Shown in pieces: positions 1 to 11,756 of a stretch of DNA of 64,000 nucleotides. The translations under genes and the position numbers were made by a program. Every line of letters starts with the position of its first letter. Position 1 is the stretch's first letter. The notes under the pieces are model-generated. The model was not told where the DNA came from and searched no databases. It saw nothing but the letters and a program-made list of their open reading frames with translations. The stretch spans positions 536,451 to 600,450 of the forward strand of contig NW_006500353.1 in NCBI RefSeq assembly GCF_000471905.2. Direction: 5' to 3'. The stretch comes from Amborella trichopoda (taxonomy: Eukaryota; Streptophyta; Magnoliopsida; Amborellales; Amborellaceae).

Positions 1-36
<36 letters not shown>

Positions 37-380
37 AGTATTTACCTCATCTTCTTCTTTCTGAAACTGTAGTACTGTTCGCTAATTAATTTCTCTAGCA
101 ACTTGTCAATATTGCTGCTCTCTCTCTCTCTCTGAAACTGTACGAGGGTTCCCTTGATTAATCTCTCTAGCAAAAGTCAGTGTTGCTGCTGCTCTCTCTC
201 TCTGACATGAGTGCGGCTGCCCTCATTTCTTTCGCTCTCTCTCTCTGAAACTGTAGGAGGGTTCCCTTGAAATCTCTCTAGCAAATGTCAGTACTGCAGC
301 ATTGCTGCTGGTGCTGCTATCTCTCTCTATCATGAGTGCGGCTGCCGTCATTTCTTTTGCTCTCTCTCTCACCGTAACGT
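1..380. repeat. CT microsatellite and tandem CT-rich units
   Basis: A (CT)17 run (1-34) is followed by about three related units of roughly 110 bp carrying ctctctgaaactgta, gagggttcccttga, atctctctagcaaa and catgagtgcggctgcc (59-130, 131-240, 244-365). It could be a leader of a gene off the left edge but no coding frame is convincing. Confidence 0.6.
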
Positions 381-2788
381 CAGTATTCCGTCCAGTGCCC
401 CATTCACCCAACCACGAAGCATTCCACCGCAAACGTGCCGAAATTTCGGATCGCCTCAACTTATTTGAGCAATCTCCACGTGGACTCTGGACTCGTAAAG
501 CCACCACTCGGAGTTCGAATCCCATTGTTGCCGCTACAAATATGAAAACTTTCGATAAAGTCAAGAAATACGAAATAAGATTTCTTTCTTATTTTCTTCA
601 TTTATTGAAATTCTTTTTTTCTCACGTTTCTGAAAAGAAAATAAAATAATGAAGAGTTTAGTTTTTTTATTTGTTTAATGATTTAAACCCAATAAAATAG
701 TGATTTTATTTTTTTGAGCATGTATAATATGTATATCTACTTCTGTCAAAGGAGCTACCTGGGAGATTTTTTTCAACCTAATATGAATTTTGAGTTTTAA
801 TAAAATTCAAATTTTGAGTTTTGTAGTCGTTAGATCTCACCTTTAAAGATGGGACAAATAAGGGATTTGTTTGTAATATGCTTTTAAATCTTGTTTATTA
901 TTTTGGCAAAGATTGAAAAGTGTTTTGGTTATGAATACTTATTTTTAAATTTTATCTCGTTTTTGAAAAATTTTAAAAATATCTCTGGGCTACAAATTAA
1001 ATTTTTAAAACCTATGTTTTTTTACTACTTTTCAACTTCATTTGGATGCGTGTTGTTTAATCATGATTTAAATACTAGATTTTTTTTTTTTTAAAAACAC
1101 TTTTTAAACCGGCCCGGACCTACCCGATTAAGCCGGTTGAACTGACAAATTTACCAGTTACCGAGACCCGGTCCTTGGCGGCCTGTTTGATTTTTCTAAC
1201 ACTACTTTACACATTATTTTTTCAAGTGCATAAAAAAATTTGGGTAGTTTTCCATGGAAGTTAATCCCTTGGTTAAAGAAGTTATATATAAAAGTCCTAA
1301 ATAGATCTATAAGGGAGTTAATAGGCAGTATACACCTGCCGAAGCTTAACAACTTTTGGCTTTATCTTTTTATTTTTCTTTTTTTGCTTGTTAAGAATTC
1401 GTGAGGAACGCAGTTGGTTACGCAAGATTCACAGGGGACCTGTTATCTCAATTCAAATGACCGAAATACCAACATTAAATTGTGAAATGACCCTAACTTT
1501 TCTTGAAATTATCAAAGTGATTCCTCACAGGTCACAATTATCGGTCCCTAAATTTTCAAAATAAAAGATGTAGAATTAAGGAAATAAAAATTGTCTCATG
1601 CAGCATCTCCAAGTATAAAGCATCCATCTAAAGGATGAGGCAGATGAGGCAAATAAGTAGTCTTTCTAAATGGAATTAAAACTAACAGTCTAAATGTTTT
1701 TTTAATTGAATTAATATTTTTAATTTTTAAAATTTATTTATTTATTCATATTCATGATTTCCATGTTAGAGATTACATGTTTTTAAAAATTAAATTCAAA
1801 AATCCATCACAAAAATAAATATTTAAGAGGTGACTCATTTCCACATGGACTCAAAGAAACCATTTCCTTGAGGAAATATTAATGTTCCCTTACCAAAACA
1901 ACCCACCCTAGTTTTTGAAGTACTCCCTAGAGTTTTATGAGATTTCTACAGGATTCGTTGGTTTTGTTGGTGTATTGCAACTTTCTTTTTTAGTATAATG
2001 GCCATATGGATAGTTTGTTGGGAAATTTGTCGGATAACTAGTCAGAGATTAACAATTTAACACTCTTGATCCATATTTTTTGGATTAATTTTAAAATACC
2101 CTAAAAAAATAACATGTGTTTTTGAGTTGGAATAGTGCGAAAATGGAAAATTGTTGAGTAGTTCATCTCTTACGGGTATTCGGATAAATTTGCCTAGTTT
2201 GTTTGCCTCTTTTCTACTTAATTCTGTGCTGAAAAATTATAATAGTTGTTATGTTTTAAATAGATAGTCCTTTATACATAGGGGCTTACATAGCATGTAC
2301 AACGACAACCTCAGGAAAAATAATTACTTAGGAGGATTTTTTTTAATTCAACAGATAGGATAGATATAAGTATCAATGGATGACTATTTCAAGGAAAAAA
2401 GATTGGATTTTGAGTTATTAAACATTCTGTATATTTTCCTCCAAAATTTGGACGGTTTTTGTTTAGTCTTAGGAAATCTTCTTTTTTTTTTCAGGCACAT
2501 AGAGTGTAAGTTAAAAATTTTACCTTTAAGATTGGTGGCTGGGTCATAGAGATTACATCCCAAAATTTGATATCTAAAACATAATCGTAGCATGAGTTTT
2601 GGCTGAGCAGGGTAGATAGGGAGTCTACTCCTATGGGAGCATGAAATATTTTGGGTATACAAAAACTCCAGCAAAAATAAATGAAAGAGCTCCCTTCTCT
2701 ATTGCCAACCAGAATTATAAAATGCAAAACAAATAAAAACATATAGTAACTTGGGTTTTTATGTTAGGACTATTATTAGGGTTTTGTG
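381..2788. other. Intergenic or intronic AT-rich DNA, no gene seen
   Basis: A more GC-rich block (about 380-545) includes a B-box-like GAGTTCGAATCCC but no foldable tRNA. A CCGG-rich repeat fragment lies at 1105-1190. The rest is AT-rich with no homology I recognise. The missing SWEET first exons were looked for here and not found. Confidence 0.5.
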
Positions 2789-3172
2789 TATATAAGGCCG
2801 GCCCTAAACAATCAGGTGTACCATCAAATAGGGCCAAAATCTATCATAAATATTTATGATGGCCTCAAAATTTATTTTCCTCTAATTATAAAATTCAAAG
2901 ATTCAGAAATAATGTAAATTGAGCATATCTATGAACACTTGAAAATATTGAAATTGACGGTCTAGATAATACATTATATATAAGATGTACTATTTCTAAA
3001 ACTTGAAATCTACTTTTTCTCTTGTTCTTACTTCTTCAGGTCGACATGATCGAATTTAAGAGTTTTTCAGTATTAAAACTTCTTTTAATGAATTCAGTAT
3101 TGAAATTTCTTCTAATTAATTTTTCAAGTACAACTTACTTTGATTGTTTAAGGCCTTACCCTTACACATAAA
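2789..3172. mobile_element. Family A inverted-end repeat, copy 1
   Basis: Degenerate copy: starts tataaggccggccctaaaca and ends tttgattgtttaaggcctta, reverse complements in the core. Interior shares the family's AT-rich blocks (aattataaaattcaaag, gaaaatattgaaattgacgg). Non-coding. Confidence 0.6.
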
Positions 3173-3384
3173 CATTTTCCTTTACTATTTCACTCGTATA
3201 GTTTGATTTAATATCAAAACACTCATCAAAAGATATGTGATCATGAGTTGAAATAGTTGTTAATGTATAAAACATTTGATAGCATATATCTTGGGTGATT
3301 TTGATAAATTTCCTGAAGTTTTATAAAAAATAATGACCCCATGTTTGAAATAAGATAAAAAAAAGGTGGATTTCTCAAATGTTT

Positions 3385-3610
3385 GAATTAAAGGGATTGT
3401 GTACTATGAAACTATTTATTTTTTATACGAAGAGGTCACGATCATTTCTAACAAATGTGAAATCCAAAAAAAATGCATTAACACATTTGAGAAACTTTAT
3501 TTTAGATTTTGTGCCAAAACAAATGGCACATCCTCAATCACCACACGCGTTCAAATTTAGTGGGTTAATGATGATTGTTAAATGGTCTACATATTTCCAA
3601 TATTAAATAG
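3385..3610. repeat. Family B dispersed repeat, copy 1
   Basis: Shares the run gtgtactatgaaactattta, an aagaggtcac word, gtgaaatcc and a following acatttgagaaactttattt block with copies at 5015, 9245 and 33930. Non-coding, directly upstream of the first visible SWEET exon. Confidence 0.5.
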
Positions 3611-3712
3611 TTTAAATATCAAGAGTAATTTGATAAATTCCCCCCAAAAGAAAACATAGTAGAGAAAGCCCACCATTGTCCCTGACTCTCTAGAATGTGT
3701 AAAAATTTTCAG

Positions 3713-6700
3713 GATAACATTTCGAAGAATCATTGGGAGCAAATCAACAGAGGACTTCTCAGGCGTCCCTTACGTCTCCACCCTACTCAACTGTCTCTTA
3801 GCTGCATGGTACGGCCTCCCCTTTGTGTCACCTCACAACATCTTGGTGAGCACCATTAATGGGGCTGGAGCTACTATAGAGTTTGTCTTTGTCACAATCT
3901 TCCTCATCTATGCAAATCAGAAGAAGGTCAGGGTCAAAATTTTTGGCCTCCTGTGCATTGCCCTCTCTGTTTTCGCCCTCGTCGTGCTCATCTCTCTCTT
4001 CGCGCTCCATGGCCAGAGCCGGAAGCTCTTTTGTGGCCTTGCGGCCACCATATTCTCGATATGCATGTACGCCTCTCCCCTCTCTGTCATGGTGAGTGGT
4101 CATGCTTATGCTCCTTCTGGTTGATTTAGTGTTGCTGAATTCTCTCTCTAGCTTCAGTGTGTTACTAGTTAGTTGCACCTGAATTAATGCAAATGTTAGT
4201 AAGTTTCGATAAGAAAACTGTTTTAGAGAGAGAGAGAGAGATGTTCTAGAGAGAGAGATTTTCTTGAGAGAGATTTATTTTGAGTTGATGTTTTGTGTGG
4301 GGTGGTTGTTCTTGATACAGAGGATGGTGATACGCACGAAGAGCGTGGAGTTCATGCCTTTCTTTCTCTCTCTATTCGTCTTCTTGTGCGGTACTTCGTG
4401 GTTCATATACGGCCTCATCGGGCGTGACCCCTTTATCTATGTAAGCATCATTCTCTTTCCCTAAAAATTTGGAGAAAGTTTATATAAGTGCGAGGCTCTA
4501 AACAATCAAATCAGAGCTCACCACGAAAATTTCACTGAGATTGGTTGTTTTTTTATGCTCAAATCTCTTCAAATTGATCATCTCGAACTCAAGATCCATG
4601 GAAAAAATGGATTTTAAGTTTTAGAAATAATGCATCTTGTAATTGTATTTTTGGACAATCAATTTTCACTTTTCATAGATCTTCTCGATCTACACTATTG
4701 TTGAAATATTAAATTTTATAATTAGATATGAAAATATATTTTAAGATTGTCAAGTTTTCATAGATCTACTCGATCTACACTATTTATAAGCTTTAAATTT
4801 TATAATTAGAGATGAAAATATATTTTAAGGCTATCAAAGATTTTCAATATTGAAACCGCATTTCTCGATACTATTTGAAGGTGCACGTTTCTTTGATTGT
4901 TTAGAGCCTAGGCTTTATACAAACCGCACCTTAAAAATTTACCAAGGGCCAACAAAATTATGTAGTTCCCTTCTTTTATTATTCAAATGGAATTGACGGT
5001 TAGAATTGCTTCATAATATTAAAAGAGATTGTATACTATGAGATTATTTATCATTCGGATCATATACTATGAGAGTATTTATTTTTGGTACATAGAGGTC
5101 ACAAACACTTTTGGTGAGTGGATGTGAAATCTAATAGATAAAAGTGTCATACCATTTTCGAAATTTTATTTTTGATTTTTTGCCTAAACGATGACACATC
5201 TACAACCACTTGATTTCAAATCTAATGATCAATGATTATTATGAACTTCTTGTAACAAAAGTAAATGGTCTCATTGTATATATTTCCTTTATCATTGTTA
5301 TAAAGATGTCACAATCACTCCTTTACGTCTCCTTTATCATTGTTCTAAAGAGATCACAATCTTGCCCTTACATCTCAAATTTGATACCTTAGGGTTTGTC
5401 ATGAAGGTTTTAGAAACTGTTTGGCTTTTTTTTTAACTTTGAGTCTACTCAGTAGCGTACTTGTAGCCACCCGATTTAAAATCTGATGGACAAGAGGGAT
5501 GGTAACCTTATATTAAAAGTAAATTGTCTCTTAGTATACTTCAAATTTAAAGGGCACAATTTTTACTAGTCCTAGGACTCATATGTACATATATAGCCTT
5601 TCTTCATTATTATTTTTGAGATATATTTTAGACCTAATTTTTTTGGTATAAATAATCTCTAACATGGAGAATATGAATATGTAAAAATAAATCGATTAAA
5701 ACAAGTAAAAATGATAATTTTTTGAAAAATTTTCAAACATTGATTTTACATTTTTTTTTTGGAGAGACCGCACCTCCACGTCTATCTTTGAGACTTTGAG
5801 ATGGATGTGGGATACCTCAGGGGCCACAAATGTAGCCATGCGACCACGACGCATAAACTTCTTTACCGAGTTTAAAAGTATTTTTATCTTTAATTATTTC
5901 TTATAAATTATATTTGATATGAAATTTATAAAAGAAAAAAAAATTGGAATCTCACCTCAAAAGATATTATATTTTGCCGCGAGAGTAATACTATCCATTA
6001 ACTCCCTCAAGTAAAACCTAGGCATAATTTTACGACCCCCCAAATTTTGGGGATGCATCCTCTTCAACACTTATATTGCTTCAACTTCTTCAACGCTCAA
6101 GGAAAAAAAGTTCCTAATTGCACCAAGTAATTTTTCAAGCTTAAATAGGTACCCTAGAATTTTTAGAGGGTGAGAGCTTAGTGTAAGGAAATCTTAAAAA
6201 TAAAAAAAAAATAACAAAAAAAAATCCAATTTTTTTGTTTGAGAATAATAATCTAATAATTCTTAGGGGTTCTAAAATTTTCGGATTGAAAAAAATAATA
6301 ATTCGTCCCAAGGACGTCTTCTTACGGAGGGAGTAGCTGTCCGATACATGCTCCTACGGGAGCATGGTACACGCCTCTTTCATTTTTGTTTTTTTTTTTT
6401 GTTTCCTTATGAAGTACGTACGGGTAGATCCCCCCGCCACATAATACAAAACCGTATCTTAACCGTCCATGTGAGGTTTGTCTCCTTCTCTCGCCTGAGA
6501 TACTCAACCTGCCACCAGCGACATGGACCAATCTCGGCCGTATGTTAGCTCCTTACCCAAAGGATGAGGTTTTAATAAGGCCTAAGCTTTATGAAAACAA
6601 AATAAATCATTATCTCATATCCTCATTTGAACAGCACTTTCAATAAGAATGGAGGGTCCTACCTACGTACATGATTTAGAGAACTAAGTAGGGGGGGGTG

Positions 6701-7551
6701 GCGGTCAACTTGATGCCGGAGAGGCATGAGTGCAGTTCGATCTTGTGGTGGTCACCCGCTTTTTAGAATAGCCAGTAGCTATAACTAGTTTGAGTTCTAT
6801 CATTGGTTTTGGCAATGGAAATATTCATGATGGCTGTAAAATCAAATTCCAACACTGAAAATAAAATTTGAAATTCAAAAAATAATACGGATCTTATACA
6901 TCTATGAGCAATTAATTTTAGGCCCCCCTGAACAATCTAAATAATTTGTTACAATATACATTATTTTTAGAGTTTGAAATTTCATTTTGTTTTCACATCT
7001 ACAAGGTTCAAGCTAAAATGATAGATGTAAAGGTTTTCTATTGGTTGAATTGCAATTTTCAATGAGGCTTTACTTGTTTTGATAGCGCTGAAGCCCTATC
7101 AAACCATTTTTGCTTTTTAATACACTTTAGAATGGGTCCATATCCTCCATCCACGTCAACAATGAAATATAGATGGAAAAAGAAAAAAAAAATTGGAAAA
7201 CATAAGGGCCAGGCCTGTTTGGGGGCCCTAGCCTGGCCAGCATGCTAATTTTTGCTGCTTAGTGCTTAGTTTTTAGGCCCTATTGCCCTCCCTATTACAT
7301 GATAATTAATATTAATTGGTAATTTATTGCATTTATTTTTATGATTTAATGGGAATTTTGCGCAGACTCCAAATGGGTTCGGGTGCGCCCTAGGGACCAT
7401 ACAGCTGATACTGTACGCCATATATAGAAAGAGGGGACCTATGGAGGGGGAGGGGGAGGGGAAGGGGAAGGAGGGCGAAGCATTGGAGATGGGGTATGCG
7501 AAGTCAGTTGATGGGCAGCAGAACCATGATGCGACCAAGGTCTCTGCTTGA
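3713..7551 (+). CDS. SWEET1: SWEET1-type bidirectional sugar transporter, 3' part (5' exons not found)
   Basis: SWEET (MtN3/saliva) proteins are seven-helix facilitators that move glucose or sucrose across plasma or vacuolar membranes. Three exons are visible: 3713-4091 (acceptor ttttcag, donor gtgagt), 4321-4440 (donor gtaagc) and 7366-7551 (acceptor cgcag, stop TGA), giving 227 residues in one frame. Family signatures are [75 protein letters not shown] and [19 protein letters not shown], all very close to Arabidopsis SWEET1 (247 aa). About 25 N-terminal residues (first helix) should precede 3713; exon 1/2 sequence was not seen in 1-3712, so it lies upstream or is lost. The first visible base completes a split codon. 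The last intron is 2.9 kb and holds repeats. The C-terminal tail is rich in Glu/Gly/Lys (about residues 189-203 of the visible part). The family call is secure; the SWEET1 orthology is likely; whether the gene is intact is unknown. Confidence 0.88.
4480..4925. mobile_element. Family A inverted-end repeat, copy 2 (SWEET last intron)
   Basis: Ends are gcgaggctctaaacaatcaa (left) and tttgattgtttagagcctag (right), inverted repeats of each other. The interior carries family blocks such as catagatcttctcgatctac, present twice in slightly different form here. No coding capacity. Confidence 0.7.
5015..5560. repeat. Family B dispersed repeat, copy 2 (SWEET last intron)
   Basis: Contains gtatactatgagattattta, a doubled tatactatgag block, acatagaggtcacaaacact and ggatgtgaaatctaa. 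Its right half repeats a tcctttatcattgttataaa-like block twice (5283, 5330). Confidence 0.5.
5561..7365. other. Rest of SWEET last intron
   Basis: AT-rich; contains an A/T-run segment (6180-6310), a GC-richer stretch (6310-6560) without a sustained frame, and a G9 run at 6691. A partial family-A-like fragment is visible around 6830-6960. No exon recognised. Confidence 0.5.
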
Positions 7552-9244
7552 TTTTCTCGCTTTTCTTTCTTGCTTTATTTTCTCTTTCTGCATGCTGTTT
7601 GTTTTCTACTAGTGTAGTCACTATCTATCACTCCAGGTTCAATTCAATGAAACGGAAAATCAAAATAAATCAATCTCTCTCTCTCTCTCTCTCTCACAAT
7701 TCAATGAAAAGAATAATCAAAATCAATCGCTCTCTCTTCTAGGAGTCTTTTTGTCTCACAAGTCAGGTGCATTGGATAGAGTGGTCCTGTACAGGCCAAA
7801 ATAATTTTTCAGCTCGAGCCAAATATGTATTTTACGGCAGGCTTTTCAGGTGCAGTTGTACCTTTTATTATAGAACCTAGGCCTGCTTATTACCGTAAAA
7901 CATAATGAGGTAGATTTATAACATTTATGACTTTTCAAAATATAATGAGTTGTAAAGGGCATATATTTACAAAATAGATTATTGTTATTTTTTCTTTCTA
8001 TATGCAGCTTGATTGCTCAGTTAAAGTACATTTATGTTTCTTATTAAAAGGCAATAGATACTTTTATCATCATTACAAAGAAATTTTTACTAATTAAAGT
8101 TTTAATAAACAAAAAAAAATTTATACAAATAAAACTCCAAGGCACTTACTTTTGAAAAGCTATTGAGATTTTGTAAGAAGTACAAAACCATGATGATTAA
8201 GCTACTTATAAAAATAACTTTTTAGTAAAAACAGTCCTTGTAACCCATTCTAATATTTTATATATATATAGAAAATTTATGGGTTTGTCTAGAGTTAATA
8301 ACCCCTCAAAATACAAAAGTTAAAGTTAGAAGGGGTTGTAATGGGTGTATTTATCAAAAAGATCATTATATTTTGTTTGAAATTTTATTTTAATAGGTAA
8401 TTTAACCATTAAGCAATGGTAAAATTGAAATTTTTACAAAAGTACATTGACATTTTGAAAGTTAATATCCTAGAATTTTATTTGTAAAGTGTAATTATCT
8501 TTTAGTAAAAATTTCAACTCTATCTTTTATGGAGATGACAAAAATACCCCATGTTTTGTAGTAATATTTACAAAATTCCCTTTTCACAATTTAAAAATAA
8601 AATAAAATTATTAAATCGACCATTCACAACTCTCCTTATCTTTAGCCTTTGGAATCTTAAAGGTGGTGAAGTTTATATTTTCCTTTATTTATTTATCTAT
8701 ATATAATATTTAGATAAATCCCTACATCATGTTAATTTATTATATAAATAGAAAATTAAAGATAAAGATATTCCATGACACATGCACACCCTATAGTATT
8801 ATGGGATTCCAAACTTTTTGGGGTATGACCTCTTCAATCAAACCTAGAAGGAAAAAAAAATACATGCAAGCATGTTCTACGTGCTTGAAAAAAATGACAT
8901 CTTAAGAGTAAGCATAGAACGTCCAATTTTAATCCAAGTGTTTAGGAATTCGAAAGCCAATTTCCCTTTTTTAAAAGAATTCTCTGATGCGCTGAACTAA
9001 ATCCCAATATTTCTTGCGTGAGCGAAGCTAGAGTAGATGCTCCCATTGAAGTGTGCTAATCAATCATAATCATAGCTTTTTTCACTATTTGGGGTCGGTT
9101 ATATGAATCTTGATATGTCATTCTGCTCTAATCAACCACCAATATATACATATCATTAAGATGGATCAAGAATTGGATTTCAACTATGTAAGAAATTCAA
9201 CGCTCAAAAAAAAAAAAAGGCAAGTTTCTCTATAAAAAAATTTC
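7552..9244. other. SWEET 3' flank, AT-rich, no gene
   Basis: Begins with the transporter's probable 3' UTR, including a (TC)n tract at 7673-7696. The remainder is AT-rich and shows no coding or RNA feature. Confidence 0.5.
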
Positions 9245-9470
9245 AAAGTAAAATGTTAAGAGATTGTCTACAAAGAGATCATTTATCTTTTGTATATAGA
9301 GGTCACAAACATTTTTGTCTTTTAAATTTTAAAATGTGTGGTTGTAATTTATTGTCGTATGCATCAAACATTAAAGATAGAAGTCAACTCATCCTTTTGC
9401 ATATCCAATTAATTTGCATAGAAGATTATATAATCACTCGATCAATTACCTCTTGGGATTGATAAAACAG
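9245..9470. repeat. Family B-like dispersed repeat, copy 3
   Basis: Contains agagattgtctacaaagaga, tcatttatcttttgtatata and gaggtcacaaacatttttg, matching the left half of the copy at 5015. The right half is not alignable by eye. Confidence 0.4.
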
Positions 9471-9758
9471 GGAGGGGTCACTCGGGTTTCTTTTCTGTAT
9501 GCCGACCTTGTTTCTGCATTGTTTCAATATATCCCTTCATTTCTATTGAAACTAAATGCCAGAATTATGAAATTAAGATACCCAAAATATCAAATTTCAT
9601 ATATAGAAACCCTAGAATTGAAGCAGTTGAAATTGAAGGAGTTGAAATTATATGGGTTTTGGATTGCTGTGAATAAATATATGTAGCTGCAAATGTAAAT
9701 CATTTGAAGCACACGTGTGCATAAATGTAAATTGATCAAATCAATCCTATATGAGTGG

Positions 9759-10278
9759 TTTGTGTAAGCCGCCGGTCATAAACAATTAAGGTGAGACGCG
9801 CCTCCAAATCGTGCCAAACTATGCAGTTTTGTTACCAAAACCCCTTGGGAAAGCCTAAAAAAAAAGCTGCGAAACCCCTTATGCCTAAAAAAAAAAAAGC
9901 TAATTATAAAATTTGAAGTTTAAAAAATGGCACAAATCAAAATAGGTTTACAAACACTTAAAAATCTTAGAAATGGATGGTCAAGATAATGTTTTTACAA
10001 GACACTATTTCATAACTTTAAATCCCTTTTCTTCTACGGGATTGTATACCATAATACAAAGTCACATTTACATACAATCATCCGATGTGAAATTTGATAG
10101 CTTAGATGTGTCATAAAATTCGAGAACTTTTCATTTTTCTATTATCATACATAGCGAAGTCCTAACCATCAATTGGAATATTCTTATGCATAAAATTAAC
10201 CTTTTTTTTTTTTTTTTAATAGATCCTTGAGGTGCATCTTTCTTCTCTGGTACAAGGTTCACACCTTATATAAACTTT
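9759..10278. mobile_element. Family A-like repeat, copy 3 (degenerate)
   Basis: Left end resembles the family (gccggtcataaacaattaag), interior blocks match (aattataaaatttgaag, aaaaatcttagaaatgg), the right end is eroded and includes a T-run. A family-B-like stretch is nested around 10035-10165. Confidence 0.4.
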
Positions 10279-10653
10279 TCTCAATCCTAATCTTTTCTAT
10301 TGGATACATAAACCATAACTAAATGCCTAATTTACATTTACTCTTTGGGATTTGGGATCTACTTAAGAACATGGGGAATTTGAGTACCAGGCACCTAGAT
10401 TTGACCATCTTTGTGCAATCCATTTTGCATATTTTTCTCATACAGTTCCAGGTTGCATTGAATTATTTTTAGAAGGCCCCTGGATTGAGGAAGCCATATC
10501 TCCAAAATTTGATATCCTAAAATTACTCCTAGGTTTTGCAAAATTGAACATGGATACATGTTGCTTCCATAAAACATATATCTTCATGGTTCTTAATAGA
10601 AAAGATTTCAAATACAAGATCAGCAACTTTAACAAAAAATTAAAGTGGGGATT

Positions 10654-11022
10654 GTATAAAGCCCCGCGGCTCCAAACAATCAAAATAAAATGCACCTTCA
10701 AAGAGTGTCAAGAAATATGATTTCAATACTGGAAATCTTTGTGATAATCTTAAAATATATTTTCATCTTTAATTATAAAATTTAAAACTTCAAAAATAAT
10801 GTAGATCGAACAAATCCGTGAAAACTTGAAAATTAACCGACCAAAAATGTGTCTCATGATGCACTATTTCCTAAACTTGAAATCCATTTTTTTCTCATCT
10901 CCAACCATCTAGATGTCAAGTTGATCAATTTTGAGGATATTTGGACATCAAAATAACCTCTTCTAGTGAATTTTTTTAGGTAGGCTCTAATTTGATTGTT
11001 TAGAGCCTCAGCTCTATATCAA
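10654..11022. mobile_element. Family A inverted-end repeat, copy 4
   Basis: Left end ccgcggctccaaacaatcaa; right end tttgattgtttagagcctca followed by gctctatat. Interior: aattataaaatttaaaactt, gtagatcgaacaaatccgtg, and gatcaattttgaggatattt. Lies between the SWEET and NAC genes. Confidence 0.7.
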
Positions 11023-11756
11023 CTTTTTCCATTGGTAGGGCAAGAAACCAAATCATGAAATGTGACAGAACACTTATCATGAAATATCAGAAGAAAATTA
11101 TAGGTTAAAAGTTTGAATAGAGAGGCATCAAAATAACTACCCAGAGTAAATTTGGAATAGGGAGACAGTAACCATCGTCTTCCATTGATTAAAAAGACTA
11201 GGGTCACAATCCCAGGTGAGTGACTAGGGGTGGCAATGGACCCAGACCTGACCTGGGATCAGAGGGGTAGACCCGATCTAGGGGTCCAAAAAGTGGACCT
11301 GGCAGGTTAGATCCCTGGTTTATTGATTACAGGCTATCCAAGGTACTATTCCAAAATTCTAGATAATCAAAACTAAGCATTCACAACAAAGTTCAAAATT
11401 CAAAATAAAGAAACATTATAATAAAAACCAAGTGCATAGATCAACATGCAAAATATCTCATTTATCAAATCATCAAGAAGCCACACTAACTAAATCATGT
11501 TAAGCATTAAGGCCGGGGAAATAGGAGCATATAAAAGTAAACAACCCAGTAGCAACTGATCGCTCAAATAATCCATCACAAAATTATTGTTCTCAGATGT
11601 TTATCACACTGCAAATAAATACATGACATTAGATACTAATGTTTCAATATAAAACACTACAAAAAACATACTCTCATTTTTCCTATCGTTCTTTTTTCGC
11701 CCTTTATTCCAGCTTTTCGATATGACATTCTTGTCTCTTTAAAACGACTGCAAGTT
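11023..11756. other. 3' flank of NAC gene
   Basis: Probable 3' UTR and flank of the minus-strand NAC gene. At 11222-11330 there is a short repeat-like block (ggggtggcaatggacccaga...) of a type common in plant transposon fragments. Nothing else seen. Confidence 0.45.

Noticed and set aside
480..545. tRNA-like T-loop (GAGTTCGAATCCC)
   Set aside because: The T-stem does not pair, there is no D-arm or acceptor stem; at best an old SINE fragment.
302..649. Open frames on both strands at 223-649
   Set aside because: Overlapping frames on opposite strands, tail in AT-rich DNA, no recognisable family.
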